From assembly GCA_964592725.1 (NCBI GenBank), contig CAZQFQ010000037.1, forward strand, positions 1-12,756: DNA of 12,756 nucleotides, in the 5' to 3' direction. The notes under the pieces are model-generated. The model saw nothing but the letters and a program-made list of their open reading frames with translations. It was not told where the DNA came from and searched no databases. The stretch is from PALSA-1336 sp964592725 (GTDB taxonomy: Bacteria > Patescibacteriota > Doudnabacteria > UBA920). The translations under genes were made by a program, and so were the position numbers. Below are positions 7,111-12,695 of this stretch, piece by piece (position 1 is the first letter of the stretch; each line of letters opens with the position of its first letter).

Positions 7111-7265
7111 TAAGAATTATTCTAATTAATTTAAGTGATCTAATTATTCTAAAAAATTTCCAATAACCAATGTCTAATATCCAATAAGGCGCCCGTTTGG
7201 AAATTGGAGATTAGAAATTAGCCATTATTTAGGTTAATTAAAATAATTAGACCAATTAGAATAAT
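7111..7265. repeat. Intergenic nested inverted repeats between ATPase and permease genes
   Basis: The 155-base gap is bounded by a perfect 13-bp inverted repeat (AATTATTCTAATT at 7115-7127; AATTAGAATAATT at 7254-7266, reaching into the stop codon). Inside it is a 9-bp pair (7140-7148 and 7242-7250), and the centre is full of CCAATA/TCTAAT words and their complements. The whole gap could fold as one long, AT-rich hairpin in the mRNA. No gene or promoter is seen. Confidence 0.65.
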
Positions 7266-7982
7266 TTACTTAACCAATTCTTTCCCGTCGCTGGCAATGG
7301 TGCGCTTTAACACGGCTTCATCGCCGATAATATTTCCGTCTTTAATCCGGATTATGCGTTTGGCGTGGTTGGCGGTGTCCATTTCGTGCGTCACCAAAAT
7401 TATGGTATGCCCATTGTCATTCAGTTTTTGCAAAATTTCCATTACCACGTTGCCGGATTTGGAATCCAGGTTCCCGGTCGGCTCATCGGCAAAAATTACC
7501 GCCGGCTCGCAAACCAAAGCTCTCGCAATGGCCACGCGCTGCTTTTCCCCGCCGGAAATCTGGTTGGTAAAATATTCCAGACGATGGGAAAGCCCCACGG
7601 ACTCCAGGGCTTTTTTTGCCAGCTCGTCCTGATTTTTTTTCTTGCTGTAAATTAAAGGCAGTTTTACGTTATCCAAAACCGTGGTGCGCGCCAAAAGGTT
7701 AAACGACTGGAAGACAAAGCCGACCCGCTCATTCCTTAACTCCGCCAGGTAATCATCCGTAAAATCTTTGGTGTCGCGGCTTTCAAATTCATAAATGCCG
7801 CCCGAAGGCCGGTCCAAAAAACTTAAAATATGCATTAAGGTGGATTTGCCGCTGCCCGAAGGCCCCATTATCGCCACAAACTCGCCGGAGTCAATGGTAA
7901 AATTCAAACCGTGAAGAACCGGAGTCGCCACGCCTTCGTTGGTGTAATCTTTAACTAAGTTTTGGACTTTGATGAGTGCCAT
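7266..7982 (-). CDS. ABC transporter ATP-binding protein, MacB/LolD/YknY type (238 aa)
   Basis: Hydrolyses ATP to drive the MacB-type permeases. All nucleotide-binding motifs are intact: Walker A GPSGSGKST (residues 40-48), Q-loop Gln92 in VFQSFNLL, signature ISGGEKQRVAIARAL (142-156), Walker B VIFADE (162-167) with the catalytic Glu, D-loop NLDS, and H-loop His199 in VTHE. The motif set and the length are typical of the LolD/MacB-N/YknY subfamily. In Gram-negative MacB this domain is fused to the permease; here it is separate, as in YknXYZ systems. It sits between the membrane fusion protein and the two permeases, so it likely serves both. The start codon directly follows the arm of an inverted repeat; no Shine-Dalgarno is seen. 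Confidence 0.95.
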   Translation of the reverse strand: MALIKVQNLVKDYTNEGVATPVLHGLNFTIDSGEFVAIMGPSGSGKSTLMHILSFLDRPSGGIYEFESRDTKDFTDDYLAELRNERVGFVFQSFNLLARTTVLDNVKLPLIYSKKKNQDELAKKALESVGLSHRLEYFTNQISGGEKQRVAIARALVCEPAVIFADEPTGNLDSKSGNVVMEILQKLNDNGHTIILVTHEMDTANHAKRIIRIKDGNIIGDEAVLKRTIASDGKELVK

Positions 7983-8095
7983 AAATATTTTCTACTAAAT
8001 ACTAAACGGTTACTAAATATACTAAATACTAAATCTTACTAAATTCGGGTTTCGTATTTCGTACCTTTAGTATATTTTAGTATTTAGTAGAGATA
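7983..8095. repeat. Intergenic TACTAAA-word repeat with 16-bp inverted repeat ends
   Basis: The gap between the fusion-protein and ATPase genes consists of repeated TACTAAA/ATACTAAA words. Perfect 16-base arms (7991-8006 and 8076-8091) lie at its ends and could pair across about 70 bases. The left arm lies close to the ATPase start codon and the right arm ends close to the fusion-protein stop codon. It contains copy B of the 45-bp repeat. Confidence 0.75.
8049..8093. repeat. 45-bp repeat, copy B, abutting the membrane fusion protein stop codon
   Basis: Second copy of the repeat at 4437-4481 (42 of 45 identical). It lies 2 bases before the stop codon of the gene reading leftward from 8096, almost the same position relative to a stop as copy A. 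Confidence 0.85.
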
Positions 8096-9661
8096 TTATT
8101 GTTTTAAATACGTCACCACCGTCTCCCCTTCGCTTAGCCCGCCGGTAATTTCCACCAGGCCGCCGTCGGCATTCAGGCCGGTTTGCACCTGGACCTGATG
8201 GTAAGTGCCTTTTTTAATATCATCAACAACCCGCACGTACTGGTTGTTATTCTGATTGATGATGGCGCTGCTCGGCACGGCCAATACGCCTGATTTTTTG
8301 GCAACCATAATTGTCATATTGGCCGTCATACCGGGCTTAATGTCGGGGATGTTGGGCAAAGTGGCTTTAACCAAATAATTTACCACGCCGGAAATAACCG
8401 TGGAAGCCGGATTGATTGTTAAAACCGTGCCGGCAAAATGGCGGTCCGGACCAAGCGCGTCAAAAGTATAGTCAACAGGCTGGCCGGGCTGGATATTGGC
8501 AATATCGGCTTCACTGACGTCGGATTCCGCGTGCAAATCGGCAACGTCCTGAAGAATCATAACCTCCTGAAGCGAAGAAGCCTGCTCCCCGATTTTAGTG
8601 TCAACCTGGGTAATGGTGCCGTCCAGCGGCGCCTTAAGCACCGTATTGCTCAAAGCAGCCTGGGCGGAATCCACCTGCCCCTGGGCGGAAAGGATTTGGG
8701 CCTTGGCCGCGTCAATGTCCGCGGAACTGGCTTGGGCGAGTTCATTATTTAAATTGGCTTGCGCCTGGTCCAGCGCGCTTTGCGCGCTCTGCACCTGGCC
8801 TTGCGCGGCCGAAACGGCACTGGCCTGGGTCTGCAATGCGGTTTGATAGGCATTATAGTTAGCCACGTAAGCAGGAGCGTAAGTATTGGGAATGCTGACC
8901 GTCCAGGTGTCTCCGGTCGCGGGCGTTGAATTAAATTGGATATAAAGCCCAAATGTTCCCATTTGAGTCGGCTGGCTGCGCACGTTTCCGGAAGCGTTTT
9001 CCAGCCCGGAAACCTGAAACTGCAAACCGCTGCCGGATGAATACAAACTGATATTATAAACGCCTACATTGGAGCCGGTATAAGTGCCGGTTATAATCGG
9101 AGTTACAGTATCCGCGTTGCCCGATGTCGCGACGGCCGTAATTGAAGTATTTAAAAGAGTATTGTAGGCATTTTTTACGGCCGTGGCCTGCTGGGCCTGG
9201 GTGGTCGCCAGGGTTGTGGTGGCGTTGTTTAATGCTACTTGGGCGGTGTAAACCGCCTGCTGGCTTACCGCGATTTGGGTATTGGTACTGCCCTGCACGA
9301 CTTTTTCATAATTGGCCTGGGCCTGGGCCAAACTTCCTTCGGCGGTGGTCAAAGCGGCCTCGGCCGAAGCCTGATTTAGAGTCGCCAAGGTTTGCCCGGC
9401 TTTAACTTTGTCTCCTTCATTAACTAAAACCTGGGTTACCACGCCGCCGGCCTGAAAACCCAAATTCAAATCGGTACTGCTGACCACCTGGCCGGTTGAA
9501 AGCACGGTTTGCTGGATATCCTGTTTTGTCACGACAGCGGTTTGAATATTGCCGGAAGTATTTTTGCCGGCTTCAATTTTATAAATAATAAACCCGATAA
9601 CCAATAAAATGATTACCGTCCAAATAATTTTCTTTTTGGTAAAAAATCCCTTAATATTCAT
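8096..9661 (-). CDS. HlyD/MacA/YknX-type membrane fusion (adaptor) protein with an extra domain in the hairpin (521 aa)
   Basis: Adaptor subunit of the MacB-type exporter. It has a cytoplasmic Lys-rich start and one membrane helix (about residues 12-28), then the first half of a biotinyl-lipoyl domain (about 56-95, AGGVVTQVLVNEGDKVKAGQ). An Ala/Gln-rich coiled-coil hairpin follows (about 96-170 and 262-338), then the second lipoyl half (LKAPLDGTITQVDTKIGEQ, 342-360) and beta-barrel and membrane-proximal domains to the end. The length is above the usual 370-420 because about 90 Gly/Ser/Thr-rich, beta-like residues (about 172-262, ending GDTWTVSIPNTYAP) are inserted at the hairpin tip. It is 15 bases after the AbrB-like gene and before the ATPase, so it belongs to one operon. 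No outer-membrane TolC gene is present, which fits a monoderm cell. No clear Shine-Dalgarno. Confidence 0.93.
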   Translation of the reverse strand: MNIKGFFTKKKIIWTVIILLVIGFIIYKIEAGKNTSGNIQTAVVTKQDIQQTVLSTGQVVSSTDLNLGFQAGGVVTQVLVNEGDKVKAGQTLATLNQASAEAALTTAEGSLAQAQANYEKVVQGSTNTQIAVSQQAVYTAQVALNNATTTLATTQAQQATAVKNAYNTLLNTSITAVATSGNADTVTPIITGTYTGSNVGVYNISLYSSGSGLQFQVSGLENASGNVRSQPTQMGTFGLYIQFNSTPATGDTWTVSIPNTYAPAYVANYNAYQTALQTQASAVSAAQGQVQSAQSALDQAQANLNNELAQASSADIDAAKAQILSAQGQVDSAQAALSNTVLKAPLDGTITQVDTKIGEQASSLQEVMILQDVADLHAESDVSEADIANIQPGQPVDYTFDALGPDRHFAGTVLTINPASTVISGVVNYLVKATLPNIPDIKPGMTANMTIMVAKKSGVLAVPSSAIINQNNNQYVRVVDDIKKGTYHQVQVQTGLNADGGLVEITGGLSEGETVVTYLKQ

Positions 9662-9676
9662 AATGCTATAAATTAA

Positions 9677-9985
9677 TTATTGCCTATTAAACATCTTCGA
9701 CATATTTTTTGAAATATATTCCTTAATTTCTTTATTTGCCCCGCTGCCGGATAAATTCTCCATAATAATTTTCACAAAACTTTCCATTTCATCGGTTTTA
9801 ATAAGCCCCAGGGCCTTGCCGAACTTGCCCATAACCATAAGCTGGTCGCCGGGTTTTAAACCGAGATCTTTTCTGGCGTCGGCCGGAATGACCACCTGTC
9901 CCCGCGCTCCGACGGTTGTGGTTCCGTAAAGCTTATCGTGGCTGGTCATTTTTTTATGGATTTTCAGATGCAAACTTTCTTTCAT
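9677..9985 (-). CDS. AbrB/SpoVT-type DNA-binding regulator, first gene of the transporter operon (102 aa)
   Basis: Swapped-hairpin AbrB-fold proteins bind DNA as dimers, as transition-state regulators or antitoxins. The domain spans about residues 19-66: LYGTTTVGARGQVVIPADARKDLGLKPGDQL carries the classic GQVxIPxxxRxxLGLxxGDxL pattern. The C-terminal part (68-102) is charged and helical (ESFVKIIMENL, IKEYISKNMSKMF) and may mediate oligomerisation. An 18-residue basic N-terminal tail precedes the fold. The ATG at 9985 is the only upstream start in frame near the promoter. Being first in the operon, right behind a strong promoter and two dyads, suggests autoregulation of the exporter. No toxin gene is adjacent, so an antitoxin role is unlikely. 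Confidence 0.9.
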   Translation of the reverse strand: MKESLHLKIHKKMTSHDKLYGTTTVGARGQVVIPADARKDLGLKPGDQLMVMGKFGKALGLIKTDEMESFVKIIMENLSGSGANKEIKEYISKNMSKMFNRQ

Positions 9986-9999
9986 AAATAAGCCCTTAG

Positions 10000-10028
10000 T
10001 TAAGTGTGAACTTAAATGTATGACATTT
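10000..10028 (-). promoter_or_regulatory. Two overlapping dyads, candidate operator of the AbrB-like regulator
   Basis: Two perfect inverted repeats lie between the transcription start and the start codon. TTAAGT-GTGA-ACTTAA is at 10000-10015 and AAATGT-ATG-ACATTT at 10014-10028, sharing two bases. A third, looser pair, GTATG...CATAC (10018-10033), overlaps them. Their place just after the promoter suits a repressor site. Binding by the AbrB-like protein is inference. Confidence 0.5.
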
Positions 10029-10035
10029 CATACTT

Positions 10036-10064
10036 ATCATATCATAATTAAAAATTGCCGTCAA
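10036..10064 (-). promoter_or_regulatory. Strong sigma-70-type promoter of the AbrB-exporter operon
   Basis: On the minus strand TTGACG (10064-10059) and TATGAT (10041-10036) are separated by exactly 17 bases; each matches 5 of 6 consensus bases. The start should be near 10029, giving a leader of about 45 bases that contains both dyads. Confidence 0.8.
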
Positions 10065-10074
10065 GAGCCGGCAA
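10049..10074 (-). terminator. Intrinsic terminator of the 479-aa gene, overlapping the next promoter
   Basis: Minus strand TTGCCG (10074-10069) and CGGCAA (10060-10055) form a 6-bp stem with an 8-base loop, followed by TTTTTAATT. The -35 of the next promoter lies in the loop and 3' arm of this hairpin. Confidence 0.65.
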
Positions 10075-10090
10075 CGGTTAAAAGCCAGGG

Positions 10091-11530
10091 CTAAACCCGA
10101 AAGACGGATTTAATTTTGTTTTTAATCCCCGGGCGATTAAAAATATCTTCTTCCGTAATGCCCAAAAGTTTAATGTCGCGATTTTCGGCCGGAACAATAA
10201 CTTTATAAATTTCCGGCAAAGCGGAATCTATACTTTCACTTAAGGTAATTTTGCCAGCCAGGAGACTGTATTTTTTAAAAAGACCGGGGTCGTTTTGAAA
10301 AAACAAATCCAAAAGAGTGGGTTTATAAATTTGTGCCTGTTGGTTTAAGCCGAATGCCAGAGCTCCTTCCGCAAAATTTTGCGTCGGCACCGCGGCTACG
10401 GAAGCGGCCAAATCGGCCTCGCCCCATTCGGCCAACAAGTCCATAAATTTTTCTTTAATATCGGTCAACCAGTTTACCTGGTTAAAACCGCCCAGACAGG
10501 TTACGCCGTAATACAGCAAAACCAAAAAACACGCCAAAGAGGCAGGATAAAGTTTACCGCTTTTAAGGGCGCTGATTAAAGAGTCGGCATCTCCGGCAAA
10601 AATGTCGTCACCGCCGACCAGCTTGTTTTTTTGGCGCGCCAGGTGGATTCTCCGCCCTTTGCCGTCAATCCCCCAAAATAAAAAACTGCCTTTGTGCGCG
10701 CCGCTAAAAGCACCGAGACTGCCCAAAAAATACTTTTCAATGCTGTCCCATCCGGAAACGGTAAAAAAAAGTTTATGCAAAATATGCTCTTTATCAGCCC
10801 CAATTTCATCGGCAATCACGGACGCGACAAGCTCTTCCAGAGGCAAATAAAACAGTTTTGGCGCGTCCGGAAAAACCTTGGCCCAAATCGCGGTTGAGGC
10901 GTAAGCCGCCTGTTTGGAAAAGTTATCCAAACATAAAAATTTTTCATTTTGAAAAATCTCTTCCACCAGACCAATCAGCTGTTGCTTATTATCGCCGGCA
11001 AAAAAATCCGCGACGCTGATTTGCGATTTAATCCGTTCAACATCCTTTAAAACCAAACCTTTGGCCGCCAAGACAGTTTGGGTTTTTGTTTTATCCGGAA
11101 AAAAAGAAAACCGCCTCATCCGCCCGCCCGGGCCGGTTACCAGCAAACAACCGGGCCGGGAAGAATTATTCAACGATACGCCGGCGGTGGAAAGGCAGAG
11201 TAAAAATTTCTGATTTTTACGAAGGCTGTAAATTAAATTGGAATTGACAAAAAACGGATGGTTTAAAATTCCATGATGGTCTATGGTTGAAACCAAGGAA
11301 CTTCTGTTGGGCCGGGGCAATACCCCGCTTGCCGGATTTTCCGGATAAATTTGCGGAAGCAATTTTTTTATTTGCCCAAACAGGCTTGCGGTATGCGCGG
11401 TCGACTTAGACGCCGTCCAGGTATCGACGTAATCCAAAAGGCTAAGATTCCCGTATTTTCGGTAAATATTCGCCAAAATTTTTTGTTTACCAAAAACCTT
11501 TTTTTTTAAGTTAGAAATATCCAAATCCAT
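10091..11530 (-). CDS. Conserved-looking hypothetical protein (479 aa)
   Basis: I do not recognise the family. It appears soluble: no signal peptide, and only one short hydrophobic stretch (LACFLVLLYYGVTCLGGF, about residues 339-356), probably buried. Motifs that look like active-site material are STIDHHGILNHPFF (81-94, with Asp84, His85, His86, Asn90 and His91) and LSTAGVSLNNSSRPGCLL (113-130). A glycine-rich VTGPGGRMRR follows (131-140), and a FLFWGIDGKGRRIHL block lies in the middle. The start MDLDISNLKKKVFGKQ at 11530 fits a perfect TATAAT only 7 bases upstream, giving a leaderless or nearly leaderless message. It is a single-gene unit with terminators on both sides, between the pilin gene and the exporter operon. 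The His/Asp/Asn clusters hint at a metal-dependent enzyme, which is a guess. Confidence 0.85.
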   Translation of the reverse strand: MDLDISNLKKKVFGKQKILANIYRKYGNLSLLDYVDTWTASKSTAHTASLFGQIKKLLPQIYPENPASGVLPRPNRSSLVSTIDHHGILNHPFFVNSNLIYSLRKNQKFLLCLSTAGVSLNNSSRPGCLLVTGPGGRMRRFSFFPDKTKTQTVLAAKGLVLKDVERIKSQISVADFFAGDNKQQLIGLVEEIFQNEKFLCLDNFSKQAAYASTAIWAKVFPDAPKLFYLPLEELVASVIADEIGADKEHILHKLFFTVSGWDSIEKYFLGSLGAFSGAHKGSFLFWGIDGKGRRIHLARQKNKLVGGDDIFAGDADSLISALKSGKLYPASLACFLVLLYYGVTCLGGFNQVNWLTDIKEKFMDLLAEWGEADLAASVAAVPTQNFAEGALAFGLNQQAQIYKPTLLDLFFQNDPGLFKKYSLLAGKITLSESIDSALPEIYKVIVPAENRDIKLLGITEEDIFNRPGIKNKIKSVFRV

Positions 11531-11537
11531 ACTCTAT

Positions 11538-11543
11538 ATTATA
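11538..11543 (-). promoter_or_regulatory. -10 element giving a probably leaderless mRNA for the 479-aa gene
   Basis: A perfect TATAAT on the minus strand ends 7 bases before the ATG at 11530, so transcription should begin at or one base before the start codon. The -35 region is weak (TTTTAA at 17 bases). Confidence 0.6.
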
Positions 11544-11564
11544 CCTTCACCGGAAGAAAATTAA

Positions 11565-11592
11565 AAACCCCCAATGCATGCATCGGGGGTTT
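11565..11592 (-). terminator. Intrinsic terminator of the pilin gene
   Basis: Eight-base arms AAACCCCC (11565-11572) and GGGGGTTT (11585-11592) surround the self-complementary ATGCATGCAT. On the minus strand the stem is followed by a T-run. It starts 13 bases after the pilin stop codon. Confidence 0.9.
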
Positions 11593-11604
11593 AAGCGTAA
11601 ATAG

Positions 11605-12090
11605 TTATCTCACGCCTTCGGGAGTTAAGATATGGACACCCGGAGCAAAAACTCCGGTCTGGTTGCCTAAACAAAAATAATAAGCATAGTCGGGATAAAC
11701 CGTTGTAGTACCGTCAGCTCCCAAATAAGCCGTGCCGCTTGGATAATAATAATAACTGCTTTCAAGGGTATTGGCGGGAAGCGGCGGCGAGCTATATGCC
11801 GCGCCGGCGCAATTTCCGTCGGGCGGCATGGGGGCCTTGGGCAAAGTGGAAGCGTAGTTAGGAACCAAGGCCTGTGGGATTCCGGTGGTGCTTGAAGGAT
11901 AACCTCTAAAGTCGGCAAAATAGAGTTCCAGCCCGGTATTCATTTGAGCCATATCCGCGAGCCGCTTGGCATCCCTGGATTTTTGCTGGGCCGAAGTATA
12001 AGCAATTAAAGCAATAGACGCTAAAAGCGCGATAATCGCAATAACCACTAAAAGTTCTATCAGCGTAAACCCTTTATTTTTGTTTCTCAT
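11605..12090 (-). CDS. Type IV pilin / type II secretion pseudopilin-like protein (161 aa)
   Basis: Subunit of a type IV pilus or related surface filament. The class III leader is classic: a short basic stretch MRNKNKG, cleavage before Phe8, Glu at mature +5 (FTLIELL) and a hydrophobic helix (LLVVIAIIALLASIALIAYTS, written here as about residues 13-33). Next comes the usual SRDAKRLADMAQMNTGLELYF helix and a globular, Tyr/Pro/Ser-rich domain (YYYYPSGTAYLG, PDYAYYFCLGNQ). Two cysteines (NCAGA and YFCLG) could make a disulfide in the C-terminal loop. The size fits GspG/PilE-like proteins. It stands alone: no prepilin peptidase, PilB/PilC or other pilins are in the window, so it relies on machinery encoded elsewhere. 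It has its own promoter and terminator; no Shine-Dalgarno. Confidence 0.93.
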   Translation of the reverse strand: MRNKNKGFTLIELLVVIAIIALLASIALIAYTSAQQKSRDAKRLADMAQMNTGLELYFADFRGYPSSTTGIPQALVPNYASTLPKAPMPPDGNCAGAAYSSPPLPANTLESSYYYYPSGTAYLGADGTTTVYPDYAYYFCLGNQTGVFAPGVHILTPEGVR

Positions 12091-12116
12091 TTTTTATTGT
12101 AAAATTTTGATAATTT

Positions 12117-12144
12117 ATTGTAACATATCCGCGCAAGTTTTCAA
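12117..12144 (-). promoter_or_regulatory. Promoter of the pilin gene
   Basis: Minus strand TTGAAA (12144-12139), a 16-base spacer and TACAAT (12122-12117); each hexamer matches 5 of 6. The AT-rich leader is about 20 bases long and has no ribosome site. Confidence 0.65.
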
Positions 12145-12184
12145 AGTGGATAAAAACCTGGCCAGGCCGAGCCGGTACCAGGCC

Positions 12185-12213
12185 TTGATAAAATTGAGGA
12201 AATGTTGTAAAAT
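12185..12213 (+). promoter_or_regulatory. Promoter towards the tRNA-Lys locus
   Basis: TTGATA (12185-12190), a 17-base spacer and TAAAAT (12208-12213) point toward the tRNA-Lys fragment, about 100 bases downstream, and away from the divergent pilin promoter 40 bases off. It could drive the fragment, the nuclease gene and the intact tRNA as one transcript. Confidence 0.55.
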
Positions 12214-12276
12214 ATCGTAGATACGTGGAAAACAGTTTCTACTAATAACAGATCCTCCTCCGGCGGAAACCTTCCT

Positions 12277-12312
12277 GTTGTTAATTGTAAATTGTTAAAA
12301 GTTAATTGTTAC
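12277..12312. repeat. AT-rich TTGTTAATTG-word repeat before the tRNA fragment
   Basis: Iterated TTGTTAA, TTAATTG and AAATTGTTA words fill this stretch. Together with the preceding 12214-12276 bases, which hold no gene that I can see, it makes up the leader between the promoter and the tRNA-Lys fragment. Confidence 0.5.
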
Positions 12313-12319
12313 CTTATCC

Positions 12320-12407
12320 GGGTCTGTAGCTCAGTTGGTAGAGCAGCGGCCTTTTAAGCCGCCCCGTCATTCGACGGGGCGCCCTGTCGGATGACAGGGC
12401 GTTTGTC
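12320..12407 (+). pseudogene. Truncated tRNA-Lys(TTT) copy interrupted by a double palindrome
   Basis: Bases 12320-12361 are identical to the first 42 bases of the tRNA-Lys at 12696 (acceptor 5' strand, D-arm, anticodon stem-loop with CTTTTAA). A 40-base palindrome pair follows, and then TTTGTC (12402-12407), the next six bases of the tRNA. After that the T-arm and the acceptor 3' strand are missing, so it cannot fold as a tRNA. The copy is 48 bases in total and ends at the variable loop/T-arm border. Confidence 0.9.
12362..12401. repeat. Two tandem 20-bp palindromes inside the tRNA-Lys fragment
   Basis: Unit 1 (12362-12381) pairs CCCCGTC with GACGGGG. Unit 2 (12382-12401), together with the preceding CG, pairs CGCCCTGTC with GACAGGGCG. 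The cores GTCATTCGAC and GTCGGATGAC are near reverse complements of each other. The insertion point is between tRNA positions 42 and 43. Confidence 0.85.
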
Positions 12408-12426
12408 ATTAACCAATCGCATATGT

Positions 12427-12690
12427 ATGTTCTACGTCTACATTTTACTTCAAAATGATAAGCACTTATACACTGGTTTTACCGATAATTTAAAAAGGCG
12501 CTATATGCAACATTCCGACGGCCTAAACCTATCGACTAAATATAAACGACCGTTAACATTAATACACTATGAGGCTTACTTATTGAAAACCGACGCCATG
12601 AGGAGAGAAAAATTTTTAAAAACTACCGAAGGGAAAAGATTTCTAAGACAGCAAATCAGGGACATTCTAAAGCAAGAGAAAGTTATTTAA
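12427..12690 (+). CDS. GIY-YIG nuclease domain protein (87 aa)
   Basis: Single-domain GIY-YIG protein of the small UPF0213-like kind; family members cut DNA with one metal ion, but most of these small ones have no proven role. The two-strand signature is YVY (3-5) and LYTG (14-17). Arg24/Arg25 in NLKRRYMQH fit the conserved arginine position, and Glu61 in MRREKFLK fits the metal-binding glutamate. The length is normal. I chose the ATG at 12427 because MFYVYILL is the usual family start; an in-frame ATG at 12391 lies inside the palindrome and would add 12 unrelated residues. No Shine-Dalgarno. It sits between a truncated tRNA-Lys copy (20 bases upstream) and the intact tRNA-Lys (5 bases downstream). 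That is the context expected of a tRNA-associated mobile or homing element, though this is inferred. Confidence 0.9.
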   Translation: MFYVYILLQNDKHLYTGFTDNLKRRYMQHSDGLNLSTKYKRPLTLIHYEAYLLKTDAMRREKFLKTTEGKRFLRQQIRDILKQEKVI

Positions 12691-12695
12691 TATTT

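Noticed and set aside
9677..9985. Antitoxin of a toxin-antitoxin pair
   Set aside because: The fold fits AbrB-type antitoxins, but the next gene is a membrane fusion protein and no small toxin gene is adjacent on either side.
12150..12190. Small RNA or riboswitch suggested by GGCC-rich inverted pairs
   Set aside because: Only short, imperfect pairs (AGGCC...GGCCT) are seen, and no known aptamer pattern. The stretch is better explained as the region between two divergent promoters.
12391..12426. Upstream ATG for the GIY-YIG gene
   Set aside because: It lies inside the palindromic repeat and tRNA fragment and adds residues unlike the family N-terminus, which starts at MFYVYILL (12427).
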